Source: Sphingopyxis sp. H050
GTDB lineage: Bacteria > Pseudomonadota > Alphaproteobacteria > Sphingomonadales > Sphingomonadaceae
Assembly: GCF_001468265.1 (NCBI RefSeq)
Contig: NZ_LNRZ01000004.1
Span: forward strand, 248,001 to 312,000
Direction of reading: 5' to 3'
DNA length: 64,000 bases
This document shows positions 11,801-20,653 of the stretch, in pieces; positions within the stretch are counted from its first letter, which is position 1; each line of letters starts with the position of its first letter. The notes under the pieces were generated by a model that was not told the origin of the DNA, made no database searches, and worked only from the letters and a program-made list of their open reading frames with translations. Made by a program: the position numbers and the translations under genes.

Positions 11801-12115
11801 ATGGGCGCGACGGAACGGGATGACGGCAACGAATTCGGCGATCTGACCGACAAGCAGGGCACCGTCCTCGCGCTGCTCGCCAATGGCCGGACGTCGAAGG
11901 AGATTGCGAGCGCGCTCGATCTCTCCGAGTCCGCGGTTAACCGGCGCATCGAATTGCTGCGCATCCGGTTCGGCGGCATCACCCGTCTCGAACTCGCGCG
12001 ACGCTATCGTGACTGGATGACCGGCTTAGCAACCGAAAACGGCGCGTCGATCCATGGTGTAGAAATTGACAGGCAAAGGTTACGTCTCGCGCTGCCCCCC
12101 CCTGCCCGACGATAA
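11801..12115 (+). CDS. LuxR/GerE-type helix-turn-helix protein
   Basis: 104 residues. Residues about 14-70 form a GerE/LuxR C-terminal HTH: LTDKQGTVLALLANGRTSKE followed by IASALDLSESAVNRRIELLR. There is no receiver or ligand domain, so it is a stand-alone DNA-binding module. It starts a plus-strand cluster and its 3' end overlaps a small membrane protein gene. Confidence 0.75.
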   Translation: MGATERDDGNEFGDLTDKQGTVLALLANGRTSKEIASALDLSESAVNRRIELLRIRFGGITRLELARRYRDWMTGLATENGASIHGVEIDRQRLRLALPPPARR

Positions 12116-12350
12116 ATCGGTCGAGGACAAGGACGGCGCGTCTTTGCTTTTCCGGGACTCGCTCGAGATGTCGATCAACCCGCCATGGAAGAGCCAAAGC
12201 GAGCCACAAATTGTCCCCAGGGTTCTCGACGGTAAGGACGCCGTGCTGACCCGTGGTGCAGCTATCGCGGTTATCCTGGTGGGGATTATCGCCAGCCTCG
12301 TTCTCGGCCTTGCCGCGGCGGGCGCACTTACGGCGACGCTCGGCCGCTAA
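12066..12350 (+). CDS. Small protein with one C-terminal membrane helix
   Basis: 94 codons if translation starts at TTG 12066, overlapping the HTH gene; an internal ATG at 12168 (MSINPPWK) is an alternative giving 60 residues. A single hydrophobic helix near the C-terminus (AIAVILVGIIASLVLGLAAA) marks it as a tail-anchored-like protein. I know no family. The overlap suggests co-translation with the HTH protein, as in regulator/membrane-partner pairs. Confidence 0.5.
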   Translation: MTGKGYVSRCPPLPDDKSVEDKDGASLLFRDSLEMSINPPWKSQSEPQIVPRVLDGKDAVLTRGAAIAVILVGIIASLVLGLAAAGALTATLGR

Positions 12351-12408
12351 CCGCCCTGATCGACGACGATAGGACCGGCTGCGAGTGCCGGTCTGCGGGG
12401 GCAATGCC

Positions 12409-12744
12409 ATGACGACCGCCGTTCCTGCTTTCATGATCCGTATCCGCAACCAGATCCGAGCCGCCGAAGAGAAAGCCGATGAAAGTCTGCTCGCAAAGCT
12501 CGACGTGATGAGCGCCATCCTGCGTGCCCGACAAGTCGAGGAAGCGCCGGCGCCGCATATCGCACAGGACGCCATCGTCCGGCTCGGTCGCGCGATTCAG
12601 TCAGACATCAGTTCGACAAACGACGTCTTCCGATCGCATAACGCGTTGGTCGAAGCGAAAGCCCGGATAACCGGCGGCCCCAATCATGACGATGACACGC
12701 CGCTTTTCGAGACCGAGCGCGCTGGGCACGACGTCGCAGCCTGA
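12409..12744 (+). CDS. Hypothetical protein
   Basis: 111 residues from MTTAVPAFMIRIR (ATG at 12409); a GTG at 12385 could add eight residues. It is soluble and mostly helical-looking, with a charged N-terminal helix (IRNQIRAAEEKADESLLAKL) and an acidic C-terminus. I recognise no domain. It lies in line with the neighbouring HTH, membrane, RadC and MarR genes, with a 3-nt gap to the next start. Confidence 0.5.
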   Translation: MTTAVPAFMIRIRNQIRAAEEKADESLLAKLDVMSAILRARQVEEAPAPHIAQDAIVRLGRAIQSDISSTNDVFRSHNALVEAKARITGGPNHDDDTPLFETERAGHDVAA

Positions 12745-12747
12745 CGA

Positions 12748-13281
12748 TTGACCTTCCCGTCGCGCGAGGCCAACCTCGCGCCCGTGAGTTGGACCTGGGC
12801 CTTCAATATTGCCACGATGGCGATGCTGTTCGCAGCCGCGCTTCGATGGGGCGCCGGGCCCGAGCGCTTTTGCGCGACGGTGGTCGTTTTCATGAATGTC
12901 GGCGATCGGCTCTATCATGCCGCGGTGGCCCGCGACACGATCTACGCCTCCGTCGACATCGGCCATCTCCTCCTCGACCTGACCAGCGCGGCTCTTTTTA
13001 TCAGCGTGGCGTTACGGGCGAACCGGATCTATCCTCTATGGCTTTCCGCCTTCCAACTGGTCTCGGTCGTTTCCCATTTCGTACGCGAAGTGGATGGAAA
13101 AGTCGGGAATCTGACATATGCGGTCCTGAACTACGCACCGTACAATTTCATCCTGTTGATTCTGGCGGGAGGAATCTGGGCGCACGCGAGGCGCGTGAAG
13201 CGCTTCGGGCCCTACCGATCGTGGCGAACCTCCTCGAACCCTTCGCGGGAGGCCTTGCCGAAGTCGCCGCCGATCGGCTGA
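12748..13281 (+). CDS. Integral membrane protein, about four helices
   Basis: 177 residues from TTG 12748; a GTG at 12784 is an alternative start. Hydrophobic segments lie at about 14-32, 74-92, 98-118 and 127-147, followed by a basic soluble tail (HARRVKRFG). The 3' end overlaps the RadC-domain gene by about 60 nt, so the two are probably co-transcribed. The family is unknown to me; it resembles short sphingomonad membrane proteins without assigned function. Confidence 0.5.
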   Translation: MTFPSREANLAPVSWTWAFNIATMAMLFAAALRWGAGPERFCATVVVFMNVGDRLYHAAVARDTIYASVDIGHLLLDLTSAALFISVALRANRIYPLWLSAFQLVSVVSHFVREVDGKVGNLTYAVLNYAPYNFILLILAGGIWAHARRVKRFGPYRSWRTSSNPSREALPKSPPIG

Positions 13282-13805
13282 TCCGACACTTCGGCGGTCT
13301 GGGCCGAGCGCTTGCCGTAACGCCCGAACAACTGCTCGGCGCGCTCGCGGGCGACCGGCGTCTCGCCGAAGCGATCGTCGCCGCGCGCACTCTGTTCGAG
13401 GCAGGACTGCGCGAACGGATTTCGCATGCGCCGGTATCGATCGGCGATCCCGCCTTTCACGAATATCTGCGTTTCATCATCGGCAAGTCTTCTACCGAAT
13501 GCCTGCATGCGACCTTTGTGACGTGCAACTGGGGCTACCTCGCGGACGAACAGATCGCGAGCGGCACCACAGCCCAGGTCGAGACCAATATGCGCCGCTT
13601 ATTGGGCCGCGCCTTCGACGTCGGAGCGCATGGGATCATCCTTGCCCACAATCATCCTTCGCTTTCGGCCGAACCGAGCGTCGAAGATATCGAGCTGACG
13701 CGAACAATCGCACAGCTCACCAAATCGGTCGGGATTCGACTTCTCGATCATCTGATCGTCGGCGGTCAGGAGATCGTGAGTATGAGACAAAGGGGTCTTT
13801 TGTAA
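13221..13805 (+). CDS. RadC/JAB-domain protein, short form
   Basis: 194 residues if started at GTG 13221. A helix-hairpin-helix-like part (ADRLIRHFGGLGRALAVTPE) precedes the RadC MPN domain. The JAMM metal motif is complete (AHNHPS...S..D) and the second half ends with HLIVGG. Full RadC (UPF0758) is about 225 residues, so the N-terminus is short. The role of RadC is unsettled; copies occur on mobile elements. Its TAA shares an A with the ATG of the MarR-like gene. Confidence 0.75.
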   Translation: MANLLEPFAGGLAEVAADRLIRHFGGLGRALAVTPEQLLGALAGDRRLAEAIVAARTLFEAGLRERISHAPVSIGDPAFHEYLRFIIGKSSTECLHATFVTCNWGYLADEQIASGTTAQVETNMRRLLGRAFDVGAHGIILAHNHPSLSAEPSVEDIELTRTIAQLTKSVGIRLLDHLIVGGQEIVSMRQRGLL

Positions 13806-14233
13806 TGGGACATCATAATTCTCAGCAAATGTCCGAAGCATTCGAGACGAGAGCGATCACCTTCGCGCCAGCTCCTTCGATAACCGAAGGCGCCGACCCC
13901 GAAGCGAGCCATCTGGCGATGATCGCCGAGCGCGAATATGCCAATCGTCGCCGCCGCGACGCGTCCTTCGCGCCCGGAATCTTCGCGGAGCCGGCCTGGG
14001 ACATGTTGCTCGACCTCTATGTCCAACAGCATCAAAAGCGTTCGGTAAGCATCCATAGCCTGTGCATCGCCGCGGCAGTCCCTCCGACGACGGCGCTGCG
14101 CTGGATCGGGCGCTTGGTCGACGCGGGGCTTATGAAGCGCGAGCCGTCGCTGCAGGACAATCGGGTCGTCTACGTCGCGCTGACCGACGAAGGGCGGAGC
14201 GCGATGGAGAAATATCTTCGCGGCCGCCTCTGA
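13805..14233 (+). CDS. MarR-like winged-helix regulator
   Basis: 142 residues. After a 60-residue leader, the segment from about 62 to 140 fits a MarR winged helix: LLDLYVQQHQKRSVSIHSLC, then recognition helix PPTTALRWIGRLVDAGL, then the wing DNRVVYVALTDEG. The start codon overlaps the RadC-gene stop (TAATG), so expression is coupled. The leader is unusually long for a MarR protein and may be the sensing part. Target unknown. Confidence 0.7.
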   Translation: MGHHNSQQMSEAFETRAITFAPAPSITEGADPEASHLAMIAEREYANRRRRDASFAPGIFAEPAWDMLLDLYVQQHQKRSVSIHSLCIAAAVPPTTALRWIGRLVDAGLMKREPSLQDNRVVYVALTDEGRSAMEKYLRGRL

Positions 14234-14343
14234 TCCGCACACAAACGCCAGTCGCGTCGCCCTGTGATATTTGCTGCTTGCCGGTCCGCCCGGCGCCGTT
14301 CATGGCGCTGGCATCCATCGTTTGAAATGGGGATCGAAGCCGC

Positions 14344-15498
14344 ATGCCCGAACAGTCGCATCCCGAAATTCGTGAATCGGTACGCCGGCTTTGTGCAGAA
14401 TTTCCCGGCAGCTATTGGCAGGCACTCGATCGCGATCGCATCTATCCCACCGAATTCGTAAGGACGCTGACCGAGGCGGGGTTTCTGTCGGTGCTTGTGC
14501 CGGAGGGGTTCGGCGGCGCGGGGCTCGGCCTGTCGGCGGCGACCGCGATCCTCGAGGAAATCCATCGTTCGGGCTGCAACGGCGGCGCCTGCCATGCGCA
14601 GATGTACACCATGGGGACGATCCTGAAGCACGGATCGGCCGAGCAAAAGGCGCGCTACCTGCCTGGCATCGCCAGCGGCGACCTTCGGTTGCAAGCCTTC
14701 GGCGTCACCGAGCCGACGAGCGGCACGGACACGACGCGGATCAAGACCTTTGCGCGCCGCGATGGCGACGATTATGTCGTCAGCGGCCAGAAAATCTGGA
14801 TCAGCCGCGCCGAGCACAGCGACCTGATGGTCCTGCTCGTCCGTACCACCCCGCGCGATCAGGTCGCCAAGTCGTCGGACGGGATGAGCGTACTGCTGGT
14901 GGACATGCGCGACGCGGTCGGCAACGGCCTGACGATCCGCCCCGTCCGCACGATGCTCAACCATGCGACGACCGAGCTGTTCTTCGACGATCTTCGCGTC
15001 CCCGCGGCCAATCTGATCGGCGAAGAGGGCAAGGGCTTCAAATATATCCTCGACGGAATGAACGCCGAGCGCATCCTGATCGCCAGCGAATGCATAGGCG
15101 ACGGGCGCTTCTTCATCGACCGGGCGTCGGCCTATGCGGCGGAACGCGAGGTATTCGGGCGGCCGATCGGTGAAAATCAGGGCATCCAGTTCCCGATCGC
15201 CCGCGCCTATGTCCAGCTATCGGCCGCAGCCGCGGTGGTCGATCAGGCGGCGGCGATGTTCGAGGCAGGCGAGCCGTGCGGCACCGAGGCCAATATGGCG
15301 AAGATGCTCGCGTCCGAAGCGAGCTGGTACGCCGCCGACATGTGCGTCCAGACGCACGGCGGCTTCGGCTTTGCCGAGGAATATGACATCGAACGCAAGT
15401 TTCGCGAAACGCGGCTCTATCAGGTCGCCCCGATCAGCACGAACCTGATATTGAGCCACGTCGCGACGCACGTCCTGAAGCTCCCGAAAAGCTTCTGA
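14344..15498 (+). CDS. Acyl-CoA dehydrogenase
   Basis: 384 residues, normal for the family. It shows the N-terminal helical domain, the flavin-contact segment AFGVTEPTSGTDT in the beta-domain, and a C-terminal helical domain with QTHGGFGFAEEYDIERKFRE. It would oxidise an acyl-CoA to the 2-enoyl-CoA using FAD. The physiological acyl chain cannot be read from the sequence. It is convergent with a second acyl-CoA dehydrogenase gene, with only 5 nt between the stops. Confidence 0.9.
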   Translation: MPEQSHPEIRESVRRLCAEFPGSYWQALDRDRIYPTEFVRTLTEAGFLSVLVPEGFGGAGLGLSAATAILEEIHRSGCNGGACHAQMYTMGTILKHGSAEQKARYLPGIASGDLRLQAFGVTEPTSGTDTTRIKTFARRDGDDYVVSGQKIWISRAEHSDLMVLLVRTTPRDQVAKSSDGMSVLLVDMRDAVGNGLTIRPVRTMLNHATTELFFDDLRVPAANLIGEEGKGFKYILDGMNAERILIASECIGDGRFFIDRASAYAAEREVFGRPIGENQGIQFPIARAYVQLSAAAAVVDQAAAMFEAGEPCGTEANMAKMLASEASWYAADMCVQTHGGFGFAEEYDIERKFRETRLYQVAPISTNLILSHVATHVLKLPKSF

Positions 15499-15503
15499 CG
15501 CTC

Positions 15504-16748
15504 TTAGTGCCGCGCGAGTTCGTCGCGGCCGACGACCATGTAATGAACCTCGTCGGGACCATCGGCGAAGCGTAGGTGGCGCACGTCGGCGTAGAGCTCC
15601 GCCAGCGGCGTCCAGTGCGAGATGCCAGTGGCACCGTGGATCTGGATCGCCTGATCGATGATCTGGCACACCTTCTCTGGGATCATCGCCTTCGCCATGC
15701 TGACCCAGACGCGCGCCTCGCGATTGCCGAGCAGGTCCATCGCCTTCGCGGCCTTCAGCACGATCAGGCGCATCGCCTCGATATCGCAGCGCGCCCGCGC
15801 AATGACCTCCAGATTCTTGCCGAGCTGCGACAGCGGACGCCCGAAGGCGGTGCGCGAATTGCCGCGCTTCACCATCAGGTCGAGTGCGACCTCGGCCTTG
15901 CCGATCGTGCGCATGCAGTGATGGATGCGCCCCGGCCCGAGCCGCATCTGCGAAATCTCGAACCCCCTACCCTCGCCGAGCAGGATATTCTCGCGCGGGA
16001 CGCGGACATTCTCGAATCGCATATGCATATGGCCCTGCGGCGCATGATCGGCGCCAAAGACCCGCATCGGGCCGAGCACCTTCACGCCCGGCGTGTCCAT
16101 CGGCACCAGGATTTGCGAATGCTGGCCCTTCCGCGATGCTTCCGGGTTGGTCTTGAGCATGCAGATCAGGATCTTGCAGCGCGGATCGCCGGCGCCGCTG
16201 ATGAAATATTTCTCGCCATTGATGACCCATTCGTCGCCTTCGAGATGCGCGCTCGTTTCCAGATTGCTGGCATCCGAAGAGGCGACGCCGGGTTCGGTCA
16301 TCACATAGGCCGAGCGAATTTCGCCGTTCAGCAGCGGCTTCAGCCAGCGCTCCTTCTGCTCGGGCGTGCCGACCATTTCGAGCACTTCCATATTGCCCGT
16401 GTCGGGCGCCGAGCAGTTCAGCGATTCCGATGCGAGCGGCGACTTGCCGAGTTCGGCGGCGATATAGGCATAGTCGAGATTGCTGAGCGGCGTCCCCGTG
16501 TCGCCGTGGGGCAGGAAGAAATTCCACAGGCCCGCGGCCTTCGCCTTGTTCTTCGCGCCTTCGAGCAGTTCGAGCTGGCCGGGGACCCAGCTCCAGCGGT
16601 CGGCGCGGTTCTCGCCGAGCCGGAAGAATTCCTCGGTGATCGGGTCGACATTCTCGGCGATGTGCTGCTTCACCGCGTCAAAAAGCGGTTGCGCTTCCTT
16701 CGACATGCGCAGGTCGTTGAGTTCGGCTTGAAGTTCGATTTCGGTCAT
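15504..16748 (-). CDS. Acyl-CoA dehydrogenase, ACAD10/11-like
   Basis: 414 residues. It carries the FAD-binding acyl-CoA dehydrogenase order with VMTEPGVASSDASN, a long loop before the C-terminal helical domain and the end segment HGATGISHWTPLAELY followed by RFADGPDEVH, typical of the longer ACAD10/11-like clade. It lies downstream of, and in the same direction as, a LysR regulator with 96 nt between them that hold a LysR-type palindrome, so LysR control is plausible. Confidence 0.88.
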   Translation of the reverse strand: MTEIELQAELNDLRMSKEAQPLFDAVKQHIAENVDPITEEFFRLGENRADRWSWVPGQLELLEGAKNKAKAAGLWNFFLPHGDTGTPLSNLDYAYIAAELGKSPLASESLNCSAPDTGNMEVLEMVGTPEQKERWLKPLLNGEIRSAYVMTEPGVASSDASNLETSAHLEGDEWVINGEKYFISGAGDPRCKILICMLKTNPEASRKGQHSQILVPMDTPGVKVLGPMRVFGADHAPQGHMHMRFENVRVPRENILLGEGRGFEISQMRLGPGRIHHCMRTIGKAEVALDLMVKRGNSRTAFGRPLSQLGKNLEVIARARCDIEAMRLIVLKAAKAMDLLGNREARVWVSMAKAMIPEKVCQIIDQAIQIHGATGISHWTPLAELYADVRHLRFADGPDEVHYMVVGRDELARH

Positions 16749-16821
16749 GAACGGCTCTCCGCTGTAGTTTGGCGCGAAGCTAGCCCCTGCCTGTCATCGA
16801 CGATAATGATACAGTGTAATA

Positions 16822-16834
16822 TGCGATATTCGCA
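16822..16834. promoter_or_regulatory. LysR-type operator candidate (T-N11-A palindrome)
   Basis: The 13-nt sequence TGCGATATTCGCA has perfect 5-nt inverted arms (TGCGA/TCGCA) and fits the T-N11-A rule for LysR-family sites. It lies 74 nt upstream of the acyl-CoA dehydrogenase start and just after the LysR gene stop. I infer it is bound by the adjacent LysR protein. Confidence 0.4.
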
Positions 16835-16844
16835 GAACGAATGA

Positions 16845-17756
16845 TCAGTCCGGTCTGGCCATGTCGTCAATGATGATCGTCCTCAACCATTCGAGCGCGG
16901 GATCGGCCTGCGCCGCCTGATGCCAGTAGAGGTAGGTTCCGCCGCGATCGACCGGCAGCGGCAGATCGAGAAGTTGCATCGGCCACACCGCCTCGAGCAC
17001 CTCGGCATGCGAGCGCGGCAGCGCATAGAGCATGTCGGATTCGGCGATGATCTGCCACGCGGTAATCGCATGTTGGCAGCGCACGGCCACCCGGCGGCCG
17101 AGCCCCATCCGCTCCAGCGCCATGTCCTCGATCCCCGGTCCGTGCGGACGCGCCGTCGCGACGACATGATCGAGCGCCAGATAGGTTTCGAGGTCGATCG
17201 CGCCGTCGACACGCGGATGGCCCTTGCGCGCGACGACGACGAGCGGCTCGGTGCCGAGATAATGGCGGCAAAGCCGCTCATCGGTCGGCAGCGCGACGTC
17301 GAGCGCCAGGTCGATATCGCCGTTCGCGAGGGCCATCACCAGATCGCGGCGGCGAAACGTCACGCTGGCGAGCGCGACATGCGGCGCCTCGCGCCGGACG
17401 CGGCCGACAAGCGACGAGAAGCGGGGCATTTCACCCGACAAGCGCACGCCGATGCGGAACTCGCGCGTCGATTGCGCCGGATCGAAGGATGCCGCCGCAT
17501 CCAGCGCGGCGTCGAGCCCGCGCAGGGCCTCGCGCACCGGCCCGGCAATCGCGCGCGCCGCCGGGGTGGGCACCAGCTTGTTGCCCTGCCGGACGAACAG
17601 CGGGTCGTCGAACGCATCACGCAGCCTGGCGAGCGCATGGCTGATCGCGGGCTGCGAGAGGTTGAGGTGCCGCGCCGCCGCCGAGACGCCGCCTTTCGCA
17701 TGGATCGCGTCGAACACCTGGAGCAAATTGAGATCGAAGCGGGCGAGCCTGCGCAT
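16845..17756 (-). CDS. LysR-family transcriptional regulator
   Basis: 303 residues from MRRLARFDLNLLQVF (ATG at 17756); longer in-frame sequence lacks homology to the family. The N-terminal HTH (about 8-66) has GGVSAAARHLNLSQPAISHA, and the remainder is a periplasmic-binding-like effector domain. The ATG overlaps the RegA stop (TAATG), so it is co-transcribed with the cyo-regBA block. The likely target is the acyl-CoA dehydrogenase gene downstream; the effector is unknown. Confidence 0.88.
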   Translation of the reverse strand: MRRLARFDLNLLQVFDAIHAKGGVSAAARHLNLSQPAISHALARLRDAFDDPLFVRQGNKLVPTPAARAIAGPVREALRGLDAALDAAASFDPAQSTREFRIGVRLSGEMPRFSSLVGRVRREAPHVALASVTFRRRDLVMALANGDIDLALDVALPTDERLCRHYLGTEPLVVVARKGHPRVDGAIDLETYLALDHVVATARPHGPGIEDMALERMGLGRRVAVRCQHAITAWQIIAESDMLYALPRSHAEVLEAVWPMQLLDLPLPVDRGGTYLYWHQAAQADPALEWLRTIIIDDMARPD

Positions 17757-18289
17757 TATTTGACCTGCCGTTTCTCGAGCTTCCGCGCGAGCGTGCGGCG
17801 ATGCATGCCCAGCCGGCGCGCGGCCTCCGAGATGTTGAAATTCGTCTCGACCAGCGTCTGGTGGATATGCTCCCATTCGACGGTCTTGATCGACGAGGGA
17901 CGCGCGTCGAGCGGCGCATCGACATTGCCTTCGGCGCGCTCGAATGCCGCCTCGATATCGTCGGTGTTCGACGGCTTGGCGAGATAGTAGGAGGCGCCGA
18001 GCTTCACCGCCTCCACCGCGGTTGCGATGCTCGCAAAGCCGGTGAGCACGACGATCCGCATCGCCGCGTGGGCGTCGCGCAAGGTCTGGACGCAGGCGAG
18101 CCCCGACGCATTGCCCAGCTTCAGGTCAACCACCGCATAGCCCGGCCGCCAATCGGCAAGCAGCGCCTCGACCTCTTCGGGGTTGGTCGCGACACGCACG
18201 TCATAGTCGCGCCGCTCGAACGAGCGTTTCAGCGTTCGCGCGAAGGCATCATCATCCTCGACGATCAGCAATTGCCGCCGTTCGCTCAT
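17756..18289 (-). CDS. regA: RegA/PrrA/ActR-type redox response regulator
   Basis: 177 residues. It has a receiver domain with acidic EDDD at 11-14, phospho-acceptor Asp55 in VVDLKLG and a conserved Lys in LAKPS, then a Fis-type HTH (about 135-175: NISEAARRLGMHRRTLARKL). This compact design is that of RegA/PrrA/ActR, global regulators of respiration in alphaproteobacteria. It overlaps the sensor gene by 4 nt. Placing it directly behind a terminal-oxidase operon fits redox control of respiration. Confidence 0.9.
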   Translation of the reverse strand: MSERRQLLIVEDDDAFARTLKRSFERRDYDVRVATNPEEVEALLADWRPGYAVVDLKLGNASGLACVQTLRDAHAAMRIVVLTGFASIATAVEAVKLGASYYLAKPSNTDDIEAAFERAEGNVDAPLDARPSSIKTVEWEHIHQTLVETNFNISEAARRLGMHRRTLARKLEKRQVK

Positions 18290-19578
18290 GCCGCCGCACC
18301 CTCGGCCGCTACCGCAGCGAGCGGCAGCGTGATGCGCACCAGCGCGCCGCCGACAGCGCGATTGGCGACGCTCGCGCTGCCGCCCAGCTTGCGCAGAACA
18401 TTGACGAGCAGGAACAGGCCGAGCCCGCCGCCAGGGCGTCCCTTGGTCGAGCTGTAGGGCTGGCCGAAGCGCGCGATCATTTCGTCGCTGAACCCCGGGC
18501 CACGGTCCGAAATCTCGATCACCGCCATTCCCCCGTCGCGCGATGCGGTGACGCCGATCCAGTCGGGCGACACTTCGGACGCATTGTCCATGACGTTGCC
18601 GATCACCTGACGCAGCGCCGGGTCCGAGACGATCTCGACGTCGGGGCCGAAGCGATCGTTGAACTCGACCGTTCCCGGCATCCGGCCCGCCCGCGCTTCA
18701 TCGACGAGCGCGGTCAGGAAGACGCGCATGGTCGTGAGTTGCGGCGCCTCGCCGCGCGCTTCCCCTGCCGACATCAGGATACCGCTGACGATCGCCTTGC
18801 AGCGCCGGACGGCGGCATCCATGTCGGCCAGGTCCTCCTGCAGTTCGGCCTGGTTCGCCAGCGCAGGCGCACCCTTCCAGTCGCCGATCAGCACGGAAAG
18901 CGTCGAAAGCGGCGTCCCCAGCTCGTGCGCTGCGCCCGACGCGAGCAGGCCCATGCGAACGATATGATCCTCCTCGGCGGCGCGCTGGCGGCTCGCGGCC
19001 AGCGCGGCGTCGCGTTCGCGCAAATTGCGGCTGATCCGCGTCACGAATGCCACGAGCAACACCGCTATGAGCAGAAAGCAGACGAGGCTGCCCTGAAGAT
19101 AAAGCCCCATCGGATCGTCGGCGTAGGCGGGCGGCAACACCAGCGGCGTCGGGTTGATCGTCAGCACAGCGACCGCCAGCAGCGCCGCGCCGACGATTGC
19201 CCATGACGACCGCGACGTCAGCAGGATCGCGCCGATCACCACCTGCAGCAGAAAAAGCGAGGCGAAGGGGTTCGCAAGGCCGCCGCTATGATGCAGCTGC
19301 CAGCAGAGCACCGCGACGTCGCAGAGCAGCTCCGCGGTCAGTTCCGCATTGGTCACGGCGCGGTCGCGGCGGAGCAGCGCGAGGCTGGCGAAATTGATCA
19401 CGATGAGCACCGCCACCGCCGCGATCAGCGGGGCGAGCGGCAGGGGTATGTCCATCAGCCCGGTGACGACGCCGATCGTCGCGAGCTGGCCCCCGACCGC
19501 AAGCCAGCGCAACTGGATCAGCAGCGCCATGTTGCGGCGGCCGGCATCGGCCTCTGGCAGGATTTGGGGCGCGGTCAT
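18286..19578 (-). CDS. regB: RegB/PrrB-type redox sensor histidine kinase
   Basis: 430 residues from MTAPQILPE. About six membrane helices occupy residues 20-180. The quinone-site motif GGLANPF (99-105) is present, the H-box is GAAHELGTPL (His218), and Cys260 in VRRCKAIVSGIL corresponds to the redox-active cysteine of RegB. The ATP-binding core ends in GGGLGLFL. It is therefore expected to sense quinone and redox state and phosphorylate RegA. Its ATG shares one base with the SURF1 stop. Confidence 0.9.
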   Translation of the reverse strand: MTAPQILPEADAGRRNMALLIQLRWLAVGGQLATIGVVTGLMDIPLPLAPLIAAVAVLIVINFASLALLRRDRAVTNAELTAELLCDVAVLCWQLHHSGGLANPFASLFLLQVVIGAILLTSRSSWAIVGAALLAVAVLTINPTPLVLPPAYADDPMGLYLQGSLVCFLLIAVLLVAFVTRISRNLRERDAALAASRQRAAEEDHIVRMGLLASGAAHELGTPLSTLSVLIGDWKGAPALANQAELQEDLADMDAAVRRCKAIVSGILMSAGEARGEAPQLTTMRVFLTALVDEARAGRMPGTVEFNDRFGPDVEIVSDPALRQVIGNVMDNASEVSPDWIGVTASRDGGMAVIEISDRGPGFSDEMIARFGQPYSSTKGRPGGGLGLFLLVNVLRKLGGSASVANRAVGGALVRITLPLAAVAAEGAAA

Positions 19579-20279
19579 CAATCCCGAATACGCCACAGCC
19601 GCCGCGCAAAAAAGAGGCTGAGCGCACACAGCGCGAACCAGGTCAGCGCATAGACCATATGATTGTCGTTGAACCGGACGATGGTCAGCCCGCCGACGGG
19701 GTAGCCGCCGGGGTTGGGCGCCGCGTCGGCATCGACGAAATAGGGCGCGGCGCGGCCCAATCCCTTCGCCTTCGCGATCGCCGCGACATCGCGCGAATAC
19801 CAGCGGTTGGCGGTCGGATCGTTCGATCGGAGGAAGGCGCCGCCGGGCTCGGTGATGCGGAGCAGGCCCGTTATCTTCACCGTTCCGGCGATATTGCCCT
19901 CGACGCGCGTCCTCGAATCGCTTTTGTCCTTTGGTACGAAGCCGCGATTGACGAGCAGGGTAAAGCCCGGCGTCTCGAGCGGCGTCAGCACCCAATAGCC
20001 CGCACCGCGCTCGGTCACCGCCTGCACCAGCGTCTCGCGGTCGTGGCGAAAGCGGCCGGTTGCGCCGACACGGCGATAGGCATCGGCCTTCGCATTGATC
20101 GCCGCCCAGCGATCGGGCCCCGGCGCGGCGACGGGCTCCGCATGCGTGCGCGTCTCAACCGCCGCGATCAGCTCATGCTTCCAGACGCGCCGTTCGAGCT
20201 GCCAGATGCCGAGCGCCGCGGTCGTTATCGCTACGATCAGCGCGGCAAGGACCGCCGCGGCGCGGCGGCGGCGCGTCAC
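19578..20279 (-). CDS. SURF1 family cytochrome oxidase assembly protein
   Basis: 233 residues starting at GTG 20279, which overlaps the cyoD stop as GTGA; no better start exists. It has an N-terminal helix (about 8-28) ending GIWQLERR, a periplasmic domain with VLTPLETPGFTLLVNRGFVP, and a C-terminal helix (about 208-226). SURF1 proteins aid haem insertion into haem-copper oxidases. Overlaps on both sides place it in the cyo-regBA transcription unit. Confidence 0.9.
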   Translation of the reverse strand: MTRRRRAAAVLAALIVAITTAALGIWQLERRVWKHELIAAVETRTHAEPVAAPGPDRWAAINAKADAYRRVGATGRFRHDRETLVQAVTERGAGYWVLTPLETPGFTLLVNRGFVPKDKSDSRTRVEGNIAGTVKITGLLRITEPGGAFLRSNDPTANRWYSRDVAAIAKAKGLGRAAPYFVDADAAPNPGGYPVGGLTIVRFNDNHMVYALTWFALCALSLFFARRLWRIRD

Positions 20280-20653
20280 GGCAGCTGGCTCGTATCGTGG
20301 ACCTGCGGCATCATGTTGGTGTTGAGGTGATGCATGACCCACAGCGAGCCGGCGAGCATGATGACGACGACGATCACCGTGAAGACGAGCGAGGTCAGCG
20401 ACCACCCATCCTCGGCCTTCGGCGTCATGTGCAGGAAATAGACCATGTGGACGACGATCTGCGCCGCGGCGAGGATCATAATGATCGCCGCGGTCGCCCC
20501 GGTCGACAGCGGCCTTTCCATCACCAGCCAGAAGGGGATGGCGGTCAGGATCACCGACAGGACAAAGCCGACCAGATAGTCGCGCATCGACGCGTGGGGC
20601 ATCTCGATTTCGCCGTGCACTTGGCCATGCGCGGCGTGCGGGTCGGCGCTCAT
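20276..20653 (-). CDS. cyoD: Cytochrome bo3 ubiquinol oxidase subunit IV
   Basis: 125 residues from MSADPHAAHG (ATG at 20653, overlapping the cyoC stop by 4 nt). A His-rich N-terminus precedes three membrane helices (about 33-50, 57-77, 90-110), the topology of CyoD. It is the accessory subunit of the proton-pumping bo3 oxidase. Confidence 0.93.
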   Translation of the reverse strand: MSADPHAAHGQVHGEIEMPHASMRDYLVGFVLSVILTAIPFWLVMERPLSTGATAAIIMILAAAQIVVHMVYFLHMTPKAEDGWSLTSLVFTVIVVVIMLAGSLWVMHHLNTNMMPQVHDTSQLP

